The translations under genes were made by a program, and so were the position numbers. From the NCBI GenBank assembly GCA_029204045.2, contig JAQNDB010000225.1, forward strand, positions 1 through 64,000: DNA of 64,000 bases, read 5' to 3'. Shown in pieces: positions 11,126 to 21,548 of this stretch. The notes under the pieces are model-generated. The model ran no database searches, was not told where the DNA came from, and was given only the letters and a program-made list of their open reading frames with translations. This DNA comes from Tillandsia leiboldiana. Taxonomy: Eukaryota > Streptophyta > Magnoliopsida > Poales > Bromeliaceae. The number at the start of each line of letters is the position of its first letter. The stretch's first letter is position 1.

Positions 11126-11196
11126 CGTGTATACGGAAAATTCCGTATGCACGGCGGATCTGTGGACGGGCCCGGGTTCTGGTTTACACCCGGGGC
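11126..11196 (+). other. Two terminal U5 hairpins of A
   Basis: First stem: CGTG-ATACGGAA pairs with TTCCGTAT-CACG (11126-11153). Second stem: CCCGGGT pairs with ACCCGGG (about 11171-11195). The equivalent hairpins in other LTR families keep the stems with different bases. Confidence 0.65.
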
Positions 11197-11202
11197 GTGA
11201 CA

Positions 11203-12171
11203 CAAGTGGTAGCGCCAGAAGCATACCTCCATGGGTCACTTCGTTCGAGCCGTAGGGGCGGCAGTGGAAATCCGGCCAATATGGATACTATTTGGGAATT
11301 GGCCGAGATCAATATTTATGGTCAAGATAAGGAGCTTCTTGGACTGGGCAGTGCCAGGAGTGCTTGGCAATCGGATGATGAGACTGATACCAGCGCCAAC
11401 GCTAACATTCCCAGTGTTGGGAGAGAGATCTGCGAGTTTCAGTGATGCCTCCTGTAGCGACTGCGGAATTCCCATTGGGTTATTGTTGAGCATCCAGTAT
11501 CACCCCGACAGAGCCACAGTGGTGGCGGATGCCTGGAGCAGAAGAGCTATTTGGGAGTCGAGTTTGACGGTTCCATAGCTGGCACTGTGTGGGGCCATCC
11601 TTGTGTGCAGGGTTTGAGTTGAGTCCATGAGGATCCCTTTTGATGAGAGGCTGCGGCTGAGCAATCCACTTAGGTGGTTAAGTGTTGAGGGCGACCGAGT
11701 GTGAACCCCTGCGTGTTTGGACCCCTTTTCTGTGCAGGTGTTTGTGTGGATGTGATTCGGGTTGCTGTGGTTGAGCTGGCTCTTGGGAGTGATTTTAGAG
11801 CGTGTTACTCAGGCCGTTTGTTCCTTTTCCCCCCGCCTTTTGTTGGAGTTTTTGAGGTTTCTCTGCGTCTCAGCTCTGGAGTGTCTTGTTTTGGACCCCT
11901 CGCCCGTGTTGGACTCGTTCCTTTTGGGGTCTGTGAGAGTTTGGAGTACGAGGGACGCCGTTGCGAATTCCGACTCGTGAGGTGAGGGAATTGCGCAATC
12001 GGGCTATGCCGTACTGGTTGTTGCTGTTGTTGTTGCTGAGGAGTAATCACGGGGAGCGATAGGTGACTTGGGAGCTGGAGACGGCGGTGTTGAATTTTGA
12101 CCCCTGGTTTCTGAGACTCCTTGGGAGTTGCTCTAGTTTCGAGGACGAAACTTTCTTTTAGTGGGGGAGGA
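11203..12171 (+). pseudogene. Element E: decayed 3' end of pol interior
   Basis: Degraded Ty3 interior with no usable reading frame. Near 11480-11550 the translation YHPDRATVVADAWSRR matches the end of the A RNase H domain (YHPGKANVVADALSRR). Near 12055-12100 a WELE-like stretch matches the end of the chromodomain. Integrase is missing between them. The palindrome GTTTCG-AGGA-CGAAAC (12136-12151) and a purine tract (GTGGGGGAGGA, to 12171) precede the LTR. The same reduced layout is found in C (about 55630-56322), so the reduction is probably inherited rather than private to this copy. The rest of E is displaced to the left by A's insertion. Confidence 0.75.
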
Positions 12172-14625
12172 TGTGGTGACCCGGATCTTTGCAGGGCTTC
12201 TACTGTGTGACCAGCAGCTTCTGGAAGCCTACGTGGCATGTCGGCGATGTTCGCGCGCCATTTTGGACACAAGAGATGGACTCGAGGCTTAAATTTGGAT
12301 CTCGTAGGTATTTGGGGGACCCCTTCGGATGTTTAGAAGAGTTTACGCGTGGAGTGGATATCAAATTTAGGCTCGGCGCGGAATTCGGATTAAAAATACC
12401 TTTCCGGGAGCCTCCGGCAAATTAAAGGATTGGAATTTGGCAAAATGGACGCCGGATTTGGAATCAGCGCGCGAAAACGGTCAAGATGGGCTATTTACTT
12501 GTATTTTTCGGAGCTTGCTACAGTAATTTTACTGTTCATCGCCGGAACAGTGTTTCCGGCGATCGCCGGCGGCGGCTGGCGGCGGCGGGCGGCGGCGGAA
12601 GGCGGCTGAGCGCGCGGGCGGGCGCGCGGTCCACCGCGGAGGTCGTGCACCGGGGGCGGGCCACGCGGCGCTCTCCGGTTGGCCGGTTCAGCGGGCGCGG
12701 TCCACTGAAATTGGGCCCGGGTGCACGGTAGACGGGGGGGACACGTGGCGTGAGGTGTTTGGTTCGGTGTTGTGCTCCCGGTCCACGGAATCGGTGGAGT
12801 GGTTGACCGGGGCAGGTGGCCGTACGGCGGGGCAGGTGGCCGTACGGCCGGGGCAGCCGCGACGTGCGCGGTGCACGGGGCCACGTGCGCGGTGCACGGG
12901 CTGCCGGGGCCACGTGGCGCGACGCCACTGGCGGGCGCGGGTGCGCCGGGCGCAGCGGGGCCGGGGGCGCACAGTGTTGGGCTACGTGGCCGGCCCACGG
13001 CGTTTCGGGCTTGAACAGTAATGGGCCGGGCCCATTACTGTAGCAGCCCGAAAATTGGCGGCGCCCGAATCTTGGGACACAATGGGTATTTCTCCATTTG
13101 TTTTCTTCAGCCCATTTAAAGGCAACCCGAGCCCCCTTTCCTTGCCTTTTTCTCTCTACCCTCTCACTCTCTACCCGAGCCCCCTCAAGCAAAGTTGTTC
13201 ATCTTCAAGTCCTTGATCTTCCTGCAGAGTTTTGGGATTTTTGGGGGCACGAATCCCGAGGTTCCCCATTTTACGGCGCGGCGCGACGTTGCATTCCTGG
13301 GTTCTTCTTCGGCGCAGCGACAGTGTTTTAGCTCCCCTGGGCTACCCCGAGATCATTTTGCTGTGATTCTTGCGCCGGCAGACTCCTAAGAGGTAGGACT
13401 TCATCTTTCGTTTTGGTCGCGCTTTCTCATTTCGAGGTTTTGGCACGGATCCCGAGGCAAACAGTGACCCCATTTTCTGTGTGGACTTCCTTGACAGCAG
13501 CGGGGTATTTTGGCCATATCTTCGCGCACGAGCATCAGACGGAAACGAGCTTATACAACTTTTTCATCTACAGATCGCAAGGAACGCGCTCGTATTTTTC
13601 TTGGATTTTTCGGAGATTTCATCAGAGGTGAAAATTACTGTTTTCTCAGTGAACAGTGTACAGTTTTTATACAGATTTTTGTATGAGTGTACCCCCTTGC
13701 CGAATTTTTATCTTGACTTACCGAACTCCGATTTGGGCGTGCAAGGTACCGATTCGAAGCTATCGACGCAAGGATTGCTGTGATATTTTTATTGGAATTT
13801 TCTGGGCACTATCTGCAGGTGATAATTTAACAGTTCAGAATTCGAGGTTGTATGTGGTTTTAAGTGCTATATTTGGGAGCCTAGTGTAATTAGTGGACTT
13901 TGTATTGTGCCAGGAGTGTTACGGGTGTGCTGAACTTATTGGAGCAAGGGATTAGAGTTATCTGGTGTTTTCAGCTGTTGGGCTTTGGACAGTCAGCTTT
14001 TCAGGTGGGTGCCTTATTCCCGGAACCGGTGGACGGTTCTCTAAATTTTCATATGTTAGCATCGCATGCAGGTGAATGGTACAATAGCTGGGATTGATCG
14101 GTAAGTTTAACAATGAGGATTTTATGGAAATTGCAAGTGAATTATTCACAGTATGACAATGGTATTAATCAAATAGTCATGTTGATGATTAGTGGAAGCT
14201 TATCTAAGGCAGGATACCCTATATGATTAATTATCATGCCATATTAGCACATAACCTTTTATGAGGATGGTTTATGCATTGGGATAGGATTATGTAGTTA
14301 TGTGCAGGTTCTACCCTGAGGAGCCATTATGGATGGAGAATTATGGACAGGTATGGTCATTGATAATTTTGGCATGAGGTTTATTTCCCTTATTCTTCCT
14401 GAGGACAAATGCATGCTTGTATGGACATATGTGTATGGACATATAGTTAGGCCATCTTTTACTGCTGCACTACATATTGGAATTTGACTTAGGAGAAACC
14501 ATGATTGCTTTCTTTCTCCTTTTTATTTAGACTTTTGAGTCATGTTGCTCGGGTTCGAGCAGAGGGTTGGGGATAGTGTAGCTGGGACCTTAGGGTCAGA
14601 GACAGGGTGTGCTTGATGTTGGATT

Positions 14626-14820
14626 GTGGGTTATTGCGGCAACCGCGGACAGTAGGCGGTTGACCGGATCTTGATTAATTTACCCAATTGTGGGTCGTGG
14701 GTTATTGCGGCAACCGCGGACAGTAGGCGGTTGACCGGATCTTGGTTATTTTACCCAAGTGTGGGTCGTGGGTTATTGCGGTGGCCGCGGACTTTGGGCG
14801 GTTGACCGGATGTTGACTAT
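14626..14820 (+). repeat. 71-bp tandem repeat (three copies) in LTR of E
   Basis: The block beginning TTATTGCGG recurs at 14631, 14702 and 14773. In the first two copies CAACCGC and GCGGTTG can pair around a nine-base loop; the third copy is altered in the left arm. Single copies of the same block occur in A (about 1740 and 10190) and C (about 51770 and 58735). Confidence 0.8.
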
Positions 14821-16173
14821 TGCATCAGATTGGGTATCAGATTTGTTCTAGTGGATGGTGTTTCCCACTTTTTGAGTACTATTGCGTCAGATCGGGGTTT
14901 TGTTAGTGGACGGAGTTTCCCACTTTGATCATAGTCTTGATCCAGTCCTGCTGTTATGAGACAGTGGTTACAGAGATACTCGATACAGTGATACTTTACT
15001 CGTGTGGGTCGCTCCCCTCGAGTGCCACTCCGGAGTAGGCTTTCCACGGTGCAGAGCGCCGGGCACCATGCTGGGTTTTGAGTCCTTGGGACTCCTTTGC
15101 TTCGGTGTTATGCGTAGGCTGGCATACCCGTCGCGGCAGAGCAGGCAGTACCAGTGATTACTGGTCTATCGATTGGGTTTATTCAGGCAGATACCGTGTG
15201 TTACACTCGTGCCTGGGGGACCGAGTGGAGTCTAGTAGCTGTGTTAGACCAGTGCTAGTATTGTTGGGAACCGTTCGGGGTTTGACGGTGGTCCCGTGGT
15301 CGTTGTGAGTTCTTTGACCATTGTGTGAGAGGTTGAGCATCTTGAGTCTTTCCGTTCTGAGAGAGAGAGGGCATGGATTTGACTATAGCCTGCATGAGCC
15401 ACTACTCGATAGCGAGTTAGCCCGTTTGGACGCCCTACGTAATTCCTGCCCGTCAGCGGGAGGTGGTTGTAGGTGGGCGCAGGTTTGACTGGACCCGATG
15501 TGGCAGTCAGCTCGATTGGGTCGATTGAGCACCTCGTGTGCGAGAGTTGCATATCTTCATCAGAGTTTCCCCATTTGAGCATTTGGATAGAGGCATGGTA
15601 GCTGTAGGGTGTTTCCAGCTTCTTCTTTCAGTTTTACTGCATCGGTTATCTTTTGCCTCTAGTAGTCTTGGTGGGCAGATCGTCGGGCCTAGTGGCGATA
15701 CCCACTGAGAACTCCCTTATTGCGTAGTTCTCACGCCCGTTGGGGGTTTTCCCCCCCCTTTTGTCCTTTCTCCTCTTTGTTTTGCAGAGTCTTGGCGGGT
15801 GTTGCCGTTCTGTGGTTGCTGTGCGTGGTGAGGGAGTAGCGAGCTAGATCCAGACCCATCTTTGGAGTGTAGCGGTACCCCCTTTGGAGGAGATCTTCAG
15901 TATAGTCGGTAGATTGGTATTTTTCCTCTTTTGAGAGACTGATGTAGTGAGGATATGATGTATTGAGAGCTTGTACACTGATGTTTTATTTAAGATATCT
16001 CCCTGTTGAGCTATGAGTTTTGTACTCGAGGTTAATGTATGATTATCATTTTTGGGAGATGGACCTTGTTGTTTTATCTTCAGTTGTACAGTGGTTGATT
16101 TTATTCTACAGGAGTTTTATCTTTTAGCTCTGATATCTGTTAGCTGTAGTTCTTTTTGCAGGTAGGACGCTTC

Positions 16174-16242
16174 GCCTATGCGGGTTTGGCATAGGTGGCG
16201 GATCTGTTGGCGAGCCCGGGTCGCAGTTTCGACCCCGGGGCG
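16174..16242 (+). other. Two terminal U5 hairpins of E
   Basis: CCTATGC (16175-16181) pairs with GCATAGG (16189-16195). A second stem, CGGGTCG with CGACCCCG, follows and ends just before the LTR terminus. Confidence 0.65.
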
Positions 16243-16247
16243 TGACA

Positions 16248-16871
16248 TCTTAGCAGTAGAGAGTGTATGCATCTCATGTTATTGGTAGAGTTTCTTGAGC
16301 TTTATGATGGAGATATTTTAGCTGTAGTTTTCTTTCAGCTTACCCATTATCTATCTATTTGCATACCTATCTGTTTTGTCTCCAGTAGACTTAGTGGGCA
16401 TACCGTGGATATTGGTGACGGTACCCACTGAGATCTACCTTCTGCAGTAGATCTCACACCCGCTGCGGTGACAGGTTTTGAGGCTGCTGTTCCAGCTTAG
16501 CTCGCACGGAGACAGCTGATCGAGGCGAGGACGTGGCCGAGTAGTTCCTCACCAGCTTTGAGAGTCAGAGGTAGATGTACCCGGTATTTTACGATTCCTC
16601 TTTTGTATTGGACAGTCTGAGAGATCAGTGAGGATTGTTGTATATACTTTTCATAGTTGAGAGACTTTCTTTGAGGATTTGTTTTTTTTTCAGACGTTCA
16701 GTGATGATTATTGCTGCTAGTTTTATTTTCAGCTCTGATACATGTGTAGCTATAGATCTTTTGCAGGGTAGACGCTTCGTCTGTGCAGCAGTTTCCGCAC
16801 AGACGGCGGATCTGTTGGCGAGCCCGGGTCGCAGTTCGACCCCAGGGCGTGACAGATTTAGGTGGTATCAG
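16248..16871 (+). repeat. Element G: 3' end of an LTR plus partial primer binding site
   Basis: 16248-16854 is the end of a fourth LTR family, terminating GGGCGTGACA, followed by GATTTAGG and TGGTATCAG (16863-16871), the first nine bases of a tRNA-Met primer binding site. This identifies a 5' LTR. E interrupts it on the left and F cuts the binding site on the right, so G is the oldest layer visible. Hairpins: GAGATCTAC pairs with GTAGATCTC (16430-16455), and CGTCTGTGC pairs with GCACAGACG (16778-16805). Confidence 0.8.
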
Positions 16872-17165
16872 TGTCACGCCCCGGGTGTAAACCGGAACCC
16901 GGGCCCGTCTACAGATCCGCCGTGCATACGGAATTTTCCGCGTACACGAAGCGCCAGTAACCTGCTCAGATATAAGAGATAATAATAAAGAGCTATAAAA
17001 ACAGAGCTGAACTAAAACTAATACATCTCAGACTGAAGCTGGAAATAAAATACAATACATCTGTATAAATGATACATCTGTCTCTCCCAGCTCACCAAAA
17101 TAAATACAACCTGCTGGCAACAGCCAGTCCCAAAAGTAAAAGTACAACCGTCTGAGGAAACATGG
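16872..17165 (-). repeat. Element F: minus-strand LTR fragment, part 1
   Basis: Starts TGTCACGCCCCGGGTG, the reverse complement of an LTR 3' end closely resembling that of A, including the terminal hairpins. It is inserted within G's primer binding site after ATCAG, and is split at 17165 by B1. Confidence 0.8.
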
Positions 17166-17169
17166 TGTC

Positions 17170-17243
17170 ACGCCCCGGGGTCGAAACTGCGACCCGGGCT
17201 CGCCAACAGATCCGCCATCTGTACGGAAACTGCCGTACAGACG
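17170..17243 (-). other. Two terminal U5 hairpins of B1
   Basis: In element sense CTGTACGG pairs with CCGTACAG, and CGGGTCG pairs with CGACCCCG. They occupy the same place as the hairpins of A, C, D, E and G but differ from A, D, E and G in the first stem. Confidence 0.65.
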
Positions 17244-19374
17244 AAGCGTCCAGCCTGCAAAGATCAAAACTACAGCAACACAGATATCAGAGCGGATAAA
17301 AAGCTGTACTATAAATTTTTTTCTCAACTACAAGCTGCTACAACACATAGCCTATCTCCCAAAATCAGATGATACAAAAAGAAGTGCACCTACACAACAT
17401 CTACAATCCAAGGGGAGATAGCTAAACAGGATACATAACCAACTCCCACAATCCGGGATGGTACATCTACCTCTCTCTAAAGTAACAATGCTGGTAGGGA
17501 ACTATCACGCGACTCCCTGTCCTCGGTCCGTCCAGTCAAGCACAGCAGGAACGGAAGAAAGCCTCAGCAACCTGTCACCGACAGAGGGTGTGAGAACTAC
17601 ATCCTACAGTAGTTCTCAGTGGGTACCGTCTCCAAGAACCACGGTCTGCCCACTAAGTCTACCAGAGGCACAAGATAGAGAAAGGAATGATAATAAGATA
17701 AATAAGCTGGAAAAGAATCTACAGCTATCATGCCTCTATCTACTATGCTCAATAAGAAGAGACTATGGATGATGGAATGCAGTCACACACTGCTGACAAT
17801 ATGTCACAAGTACTAAGCCCAAGATGCTCTACTATGACACATGCTACATCATCACTCTCTCAGTGTATCTCAAATCTCAGCGACTGCCCACCCGGGTCCA
17901 GTCGAGTCAAGCCTGCGCCCCCTGGTGTATCAACCAGGGTGTCCCAAGGGACAAACTCGATATCTCACACAGTGACCCCATGGTAGCTCGGCCAGGGGTA
18001 TCAAGCGACCTCTAGTATATAAACTAGGCGCATCATCGCAGCCTCGTCAGGCTCGGTATCATCCTCGCCGCCTAGTCAAGCTCGGAATCATCAACGCACC
18101 CGGGGCGTGGTTCGAGGGGTGCGACCCCACCGAACTCCAATATCTCAACAATCTCACTGTCTCACAAGTGGCTCCTGCAGGCTATGGTCCTCGATCAAAC
18201 AGATCGGTATCTCGATGCTCAAAGCACAACTCAGTCGGAGAACCCTCTACGACTCAATCTCACAACACTGATCCACTCAACGAAAGCACTACACAGCTGA
18301 GTCCACCGTCTCTCCCGACGGCTCCCACAACAACACTCCGCTGAAATCAACACACAACTCACGGCCGGAGATGCTCCACGGCCAGATCTACGAGGGTCCA
18401 AAACCCCGGGGGACTAACATCTACGTCCCCAAGAAAGAAAGCAGCCCTTAGAACCCAGATCACTCGAATCCGCTCAGGTGGATAAGTTTATAAAAACCTA
18501 TGTCATTTATTTCAGAAAACCCTTCAGTCTGAAAGAAATCTATCTTTTTAATGATTTTTAGTCTCTTTTAGGAAAACCCTTTGAAATCAAGTTTTATGCC
18601 CAAGCCTCGAAGAACTGACGTCTTCGTCCCTACAGACGAGCACAGACTCAGACAACCTTACGAGGCTTGGAAGAAACATTGGCTGACTAAAAATCATGTA
18701 TTCATCCAAAAAGGTTCTGGGTTCAAGGTCCTGCTAACACACGTGCACCACGATCCCAACCTGGTGGTGACGAGAAGAACAGCGGAAAGGAAAACCCCCG
18801 GGACCACCGTTTATCTGAAACGGTTCCCCAAAACGCGAACACTGGCCTAACCCAGTCACCAGACCCCACTCGGCCCCCCGGGCCCGAGTGCAACACCCGT
18901 CCCACAACGCTCTGACCACTCGGCCCACTACCCGGGCGAGGAACTCTAAATCCAGAGGGATATGCGAAGTGCGGGATGTCTAAAGCATAAAAGTACCTAG
19001 CTCAACTAAGGTTCACAATAGGTCTGGTCAACACATGCACATATGACGGGGGTGCTAGTTAAGTTCCAAGAAAACACTTAAACTAGCATGCAATCCTATC
19101 ATAATAGAATTAGAAAGAAGTCCGTAGACTTGGAGAGAAACCAACCCACCTCAGCAAGCCACCAATTGCTTGTCGACACTTGCAATTGGCTCAGCGGGCT
19201 TACCTGGCCTCCAAGGGGTCCGCACGCAACACGAAGCCCGATGCCAGGGTCCGCACGCGAAACGGAGCACGCGGCGACCAACCACACGACCGCGCGCTCC
19301 GCGGAAGCTAAAACCGCACCGCAAGCTGTCAGAAGCGAAGAAATCGCAAAATCAATCAGAACGGTCAAAACCGC

Positions 19375-19800
19375 ACATCCGACGGCGAAAAACAGCCTCC
19401 GTCAGCGAAAAATCAGCGCCCGACGGCGAAAAACAGCCCGTCGGCGAAAACCAGCGCCCGACGGCGAAAACAGCTCCGTCGGCGCAAAAACTGCTCAAAA
19501 ACAGCTTGCGAAAAACCAGCGAAAACTGCGCAAACCGCTCGCGAAAACCCTGCGAAAACTGCGCACAACTGCTCGCGAAAACCCTGCGAAAACGCCTCGA
19601 AAGCCGCGCGAAAACCTGCGCGAAATCAGCGAGCGAAAACAGCGAAACCGCTTGCGAAACTGCTCGCAACCTGCTCGCGAAAAACGGCGAAAACCTGCGC
19701 GAAATCAGCGAGCGAAAACAGCGAAAACAGCACAATCTGCTTGCGGAAAATCAGCCGGCGAAAACCCTCGAAAAACAGCCGGCACGCAAACCGAGGTGCC
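19375..19800 (-). repeat. GGCGAAAA / GCGAAAAC minisatellite in LTR of B1
   Basis: Short irregular units rich in GACGGCGAAAA and CTCGCGAAAAC. The right LTR of B1 (about 25950-26370) and both LTRs of B2 carry the same array with different copy numbers. It lies downstream of the predicted donor. Confidence 0.8.
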
Positions 19801-19899
19801 ACCGCTGTCCCAGGAGCACGCCGAGCGGCGAAAGACCAGCCGCGCGACGAGGGAGGCCCGCCGCACGGCGCCCAACCAGGCAGCGCCGCGCGGCGACCT

Positions 19900-20365
19900 G
19901 CTGCGCGGTGCCGGAGCGCACCGCGCAGCGCCCAGCGGCGCTGCGCACAGCGCCCAGCGGCGCTGCGCGCGGTGCCCAGCGGCGCTGCGCGCAGCGCCCA
20001 GAGGCGCTGCGCGCGAGCCCGCGCGCAGCCCTGCCGCGCGGCCCTGCCGCGCGCGCCCGCGCGCGGCCAGGAGGGCCCGCGCGCACGCGCGCGGCCCTGC
20101 CGCGCGCCCCTGCGCGCGGCCAGGAGGGCCCGCGCGCACGCGCGCGGCCCTGCCGCGCGCCCCTGCGCGCGGCCCTGCCGCGCGCGCCTGCGCGCGGCCA
20201 GGAGGTGCCGCGCGCACCTGCGCGCGGCCCTGCCGCGCGCCCCTGCGCGCGGCCCTGCCGCGCGCGCCTGCGCGCGGCCAGAAGGTGCCGCGCGCACCTG
20301 CGCGCGGCCCTGCCGCGCGCCCCTGCGCGCGGCCCTGCCGCGCGCGCCTGCGCGCAGCCAGACAG
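19900..20365 (-). repeat. Extremely GC-rich minisatellite in LTR of B1
   Basis: Repeats built on CTGCGCGCGGCC and CTGCCGCGCGC. The two LTRs of B1 differ here by rearranged units and a net 16 bp, while the flanking sequence is almost identical. This is fast length change rather than age. Confidence 0.85.
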
Positions 20366-20634
20366 CGCCGCGTGCAGCACTTTGCTGCACGCGGCGCCGC
20401 GCCCAGCGGCACCTCGCCGCAGGGTGCTGCCAACAGCAGCACCCTGGCGCCGCGTGTGCGCCATTGCGCGCGCGCGCGGCCGCCGGCGACGGCGAAACCC
20501 AGAATTTCCGAAAACTCCAATAATCCGGAAAAACCCAAAAAATCCGATTTTGCCAAATAAAAACCAATTAAAGTCCCAAAGCTCACAAAAACTGCATAAA
20601 CCTCAAGAAATCCCAAAAATCAGAATTTTACTTA

Positions 20635-20829
20635 CCTCGTTGTCGCGCGCCGCACGCCCACGAGCTTCGCACGGCCTCCAACGGCGAGTCCAAAAATCCT
20701 CGATCGGTCCAAACTTTTTTTCTTCTTTTTCTTCTTCTTCCTTTTTCCTCTCTTTTCTTTTCTTTCTTTCTCTTTTCCTTTCTTTCTCTCTTCTGCTGCA
20801 ACAGGGAGGGGTGGCTGGAAGCTTTTATA
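20635..20829 (-). promoter_or_regulatory. TATA box and predicted splice donor of B1 LTR
   Basis: The minus strand carries TATAAAAG at 20829-20822, then a GA-rich tract, then ACGAG|GTAAGT with the intron starting at 20635. The equivalents in the right LTR, which acts as the promoter, are 27418-27411 and 27224. Donor and TATA are about 190 bp apart, and no ATG lies between them. Confidence 0.6.
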
Positions 20830-20883
20830 AAGCTAAAAGCTTAATTAATTAATTAACTTAATTAATTAATTCCAATAACTCCA

Positions 20884-21290
20884 ACTCCAACTCACTTTTT
20901 GCCTTCGGGCTCTCCGCCGCTGCCCGGAACCTCCCGAACTCCGCTGTAAATCGAAAATACACGCGCTCACAGCTTTTTCTCTTCAAAAAGCTCATCCGTT
21001 GAGGCGGGGTGCTCAAATCAGTTACCGGCTCCAAAATTGCCAGTTCCAACTCACTTTTTGCCTCCGGGTCCTCCGCGTCAGTCCGGAACCTCCCGAACCT
21101 CGCTGTAAATCAAAAGTACACGTGTCCACAGCTTTTTCTCCTCAAAAAGCTTATCCGTTGAGTCGGGGTGCTCAAATCCATTACCGGCTCCAAAATTGCC
21201 AGTTCCGACTCACTTTTTGCCTCCGGGCCCTCCGCGTCAGTCCGGAACCTCCCGAACCTCGCTGTAATCTGAAAGTACACCTATTCCAAG
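20884..21290 (-). repeat. 159-bp tandem repeats in U3 of B1
   Basis: CTCACTTTTTGCC recurs at 20891, 21050 and 21209, a period of 159. The array ends about 60 bp upstream of the TATA box in element sense. The right LTR has the same three copies (27480, 27639, 27798) and B2 has four. Confidence 0.88.
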
Positions 21291-21513
21291 TGTTCCTGAA
21301 TTTCCGGCGCTCCACGGTGAAGTCGGAAATTTCCAATCTCATCCTCAATCGGCCTACAAAGCCCGGAAAAGCCCCGAATCGAGCTGGAGCTTCCGCGTTG
21401 ATCCGAATCAACTCGGCATCAACAGTAACCTCAAATGCAACATGCTCAAGGCAACTCTCTGCTCCAAGTCATCTGTGTGGTCGGCGCGCTATCCAATGCC
21501 CCGGTACTTTACA

Positions 21514-21548
21514 TTCTCCCCTCCTTCAAAAGGTTTCGTCCTCGAAAC
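21514..21548 (-). promoter_or_regulatory. Polypurine tract and conserved palindrome of B1
   Basis: In element sense the palindrome GTTTCG-AGGA-CGAAAC (21548-21533) is followed by GAAGGAGGGGAGAA and the LTR start. CCTAC at 21561-21565 just beyond is the empty site that Copia occupies in B2. Confidence 0.85.

Larger units (their letters stand above)
1..11202 (+). mobile_element. Element A: Ty3/Gypsy chromovirus (Tekay/Del-like), 5' end outside window
   Basis: LTR retrotransposon on the plus strand: partial 5' LTR (1-2752), tRNA-Met primer binding site, broken gag, open pol in the order protease, reverse transcriptase, RNase H, integrase, chromodomain, then purine tract and complete 3' LTR (7916-11202). 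Integrase after RNase H defines Ty3/Gypsy, and the C-terminal chromodomain marks a chromovirus, a group that targets heterochromatin. The very long LTRs fit the Tekay/Del clade. The five bases after the 3' LTR are CAAGT, but the matching left duplication lies outside the window. It sits inside the interior of element E. Confidence 0.93.
7916..11202 (+). repeat. 3' LTR of element A (3287 bp, complete)
   Basis: Begins TGTAGTG just after the purine tract and ends GGGGCGTGACA. It contains an ERSE-I box at 8242-8262, an inverted repeat at 8692-8720, the TATA box at 8761-8770, a splice donor at 9029, AT-rich U5 sequence, and paired hairpins at 11126-11196. No coding sequence in it can be supported. 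Confidence 0.94.
12172..16247 (+). repeat. 3' LTR of element E (about 4.08 kb)
   Basis: Starts TGTGGTGACC after the purine tract and ends GGGGCGTGACA. It contains three decayed CCAAT-N10-CACG modules (12662-12682, 12742-12762, 12911-12931), a weak TATA-like ATTTAAAGG near 13114, a donor AGAG|GTAGGA at 13393, two cassettes ending in AGGT-RA-AATT, a triplicated 71-bp repeat, and terminal hairpins (16174-16242). The five bases after it are TCTTA; the left duplication is outside the window. It lies inside the LTR of G. Confidence 0.88.
17166..21513 (-). repeat. 3' LTR of B1 (4348 bp)
   Basis: In element sense it runs TGTAAAGTACC to GGGGCGTGACA. From U3 to U5 it holds a 159-bp tandem array, a TATA box at 20822-20829, a purine-rich tract, a splice donor at 20635, a GC-rich minisatellite, a GGCGAAAA-rich minisatellite, AT-rich sequence and terminal hairpins. 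The long open frames across the GC-rich array are by-products of composition. Confidence 0.93.

Noticed and set aside
19088..20852. Long arginine/alanine-rich open frames on both strands (also 25661-27441, 31441-32318, 48073-48878)
   Set aside because: They run through GC-rich and GGCGAAAA minisatellites where stop codons are rare in every frame. Frames overlap on both strands and change length between otherwise identical LTRs.
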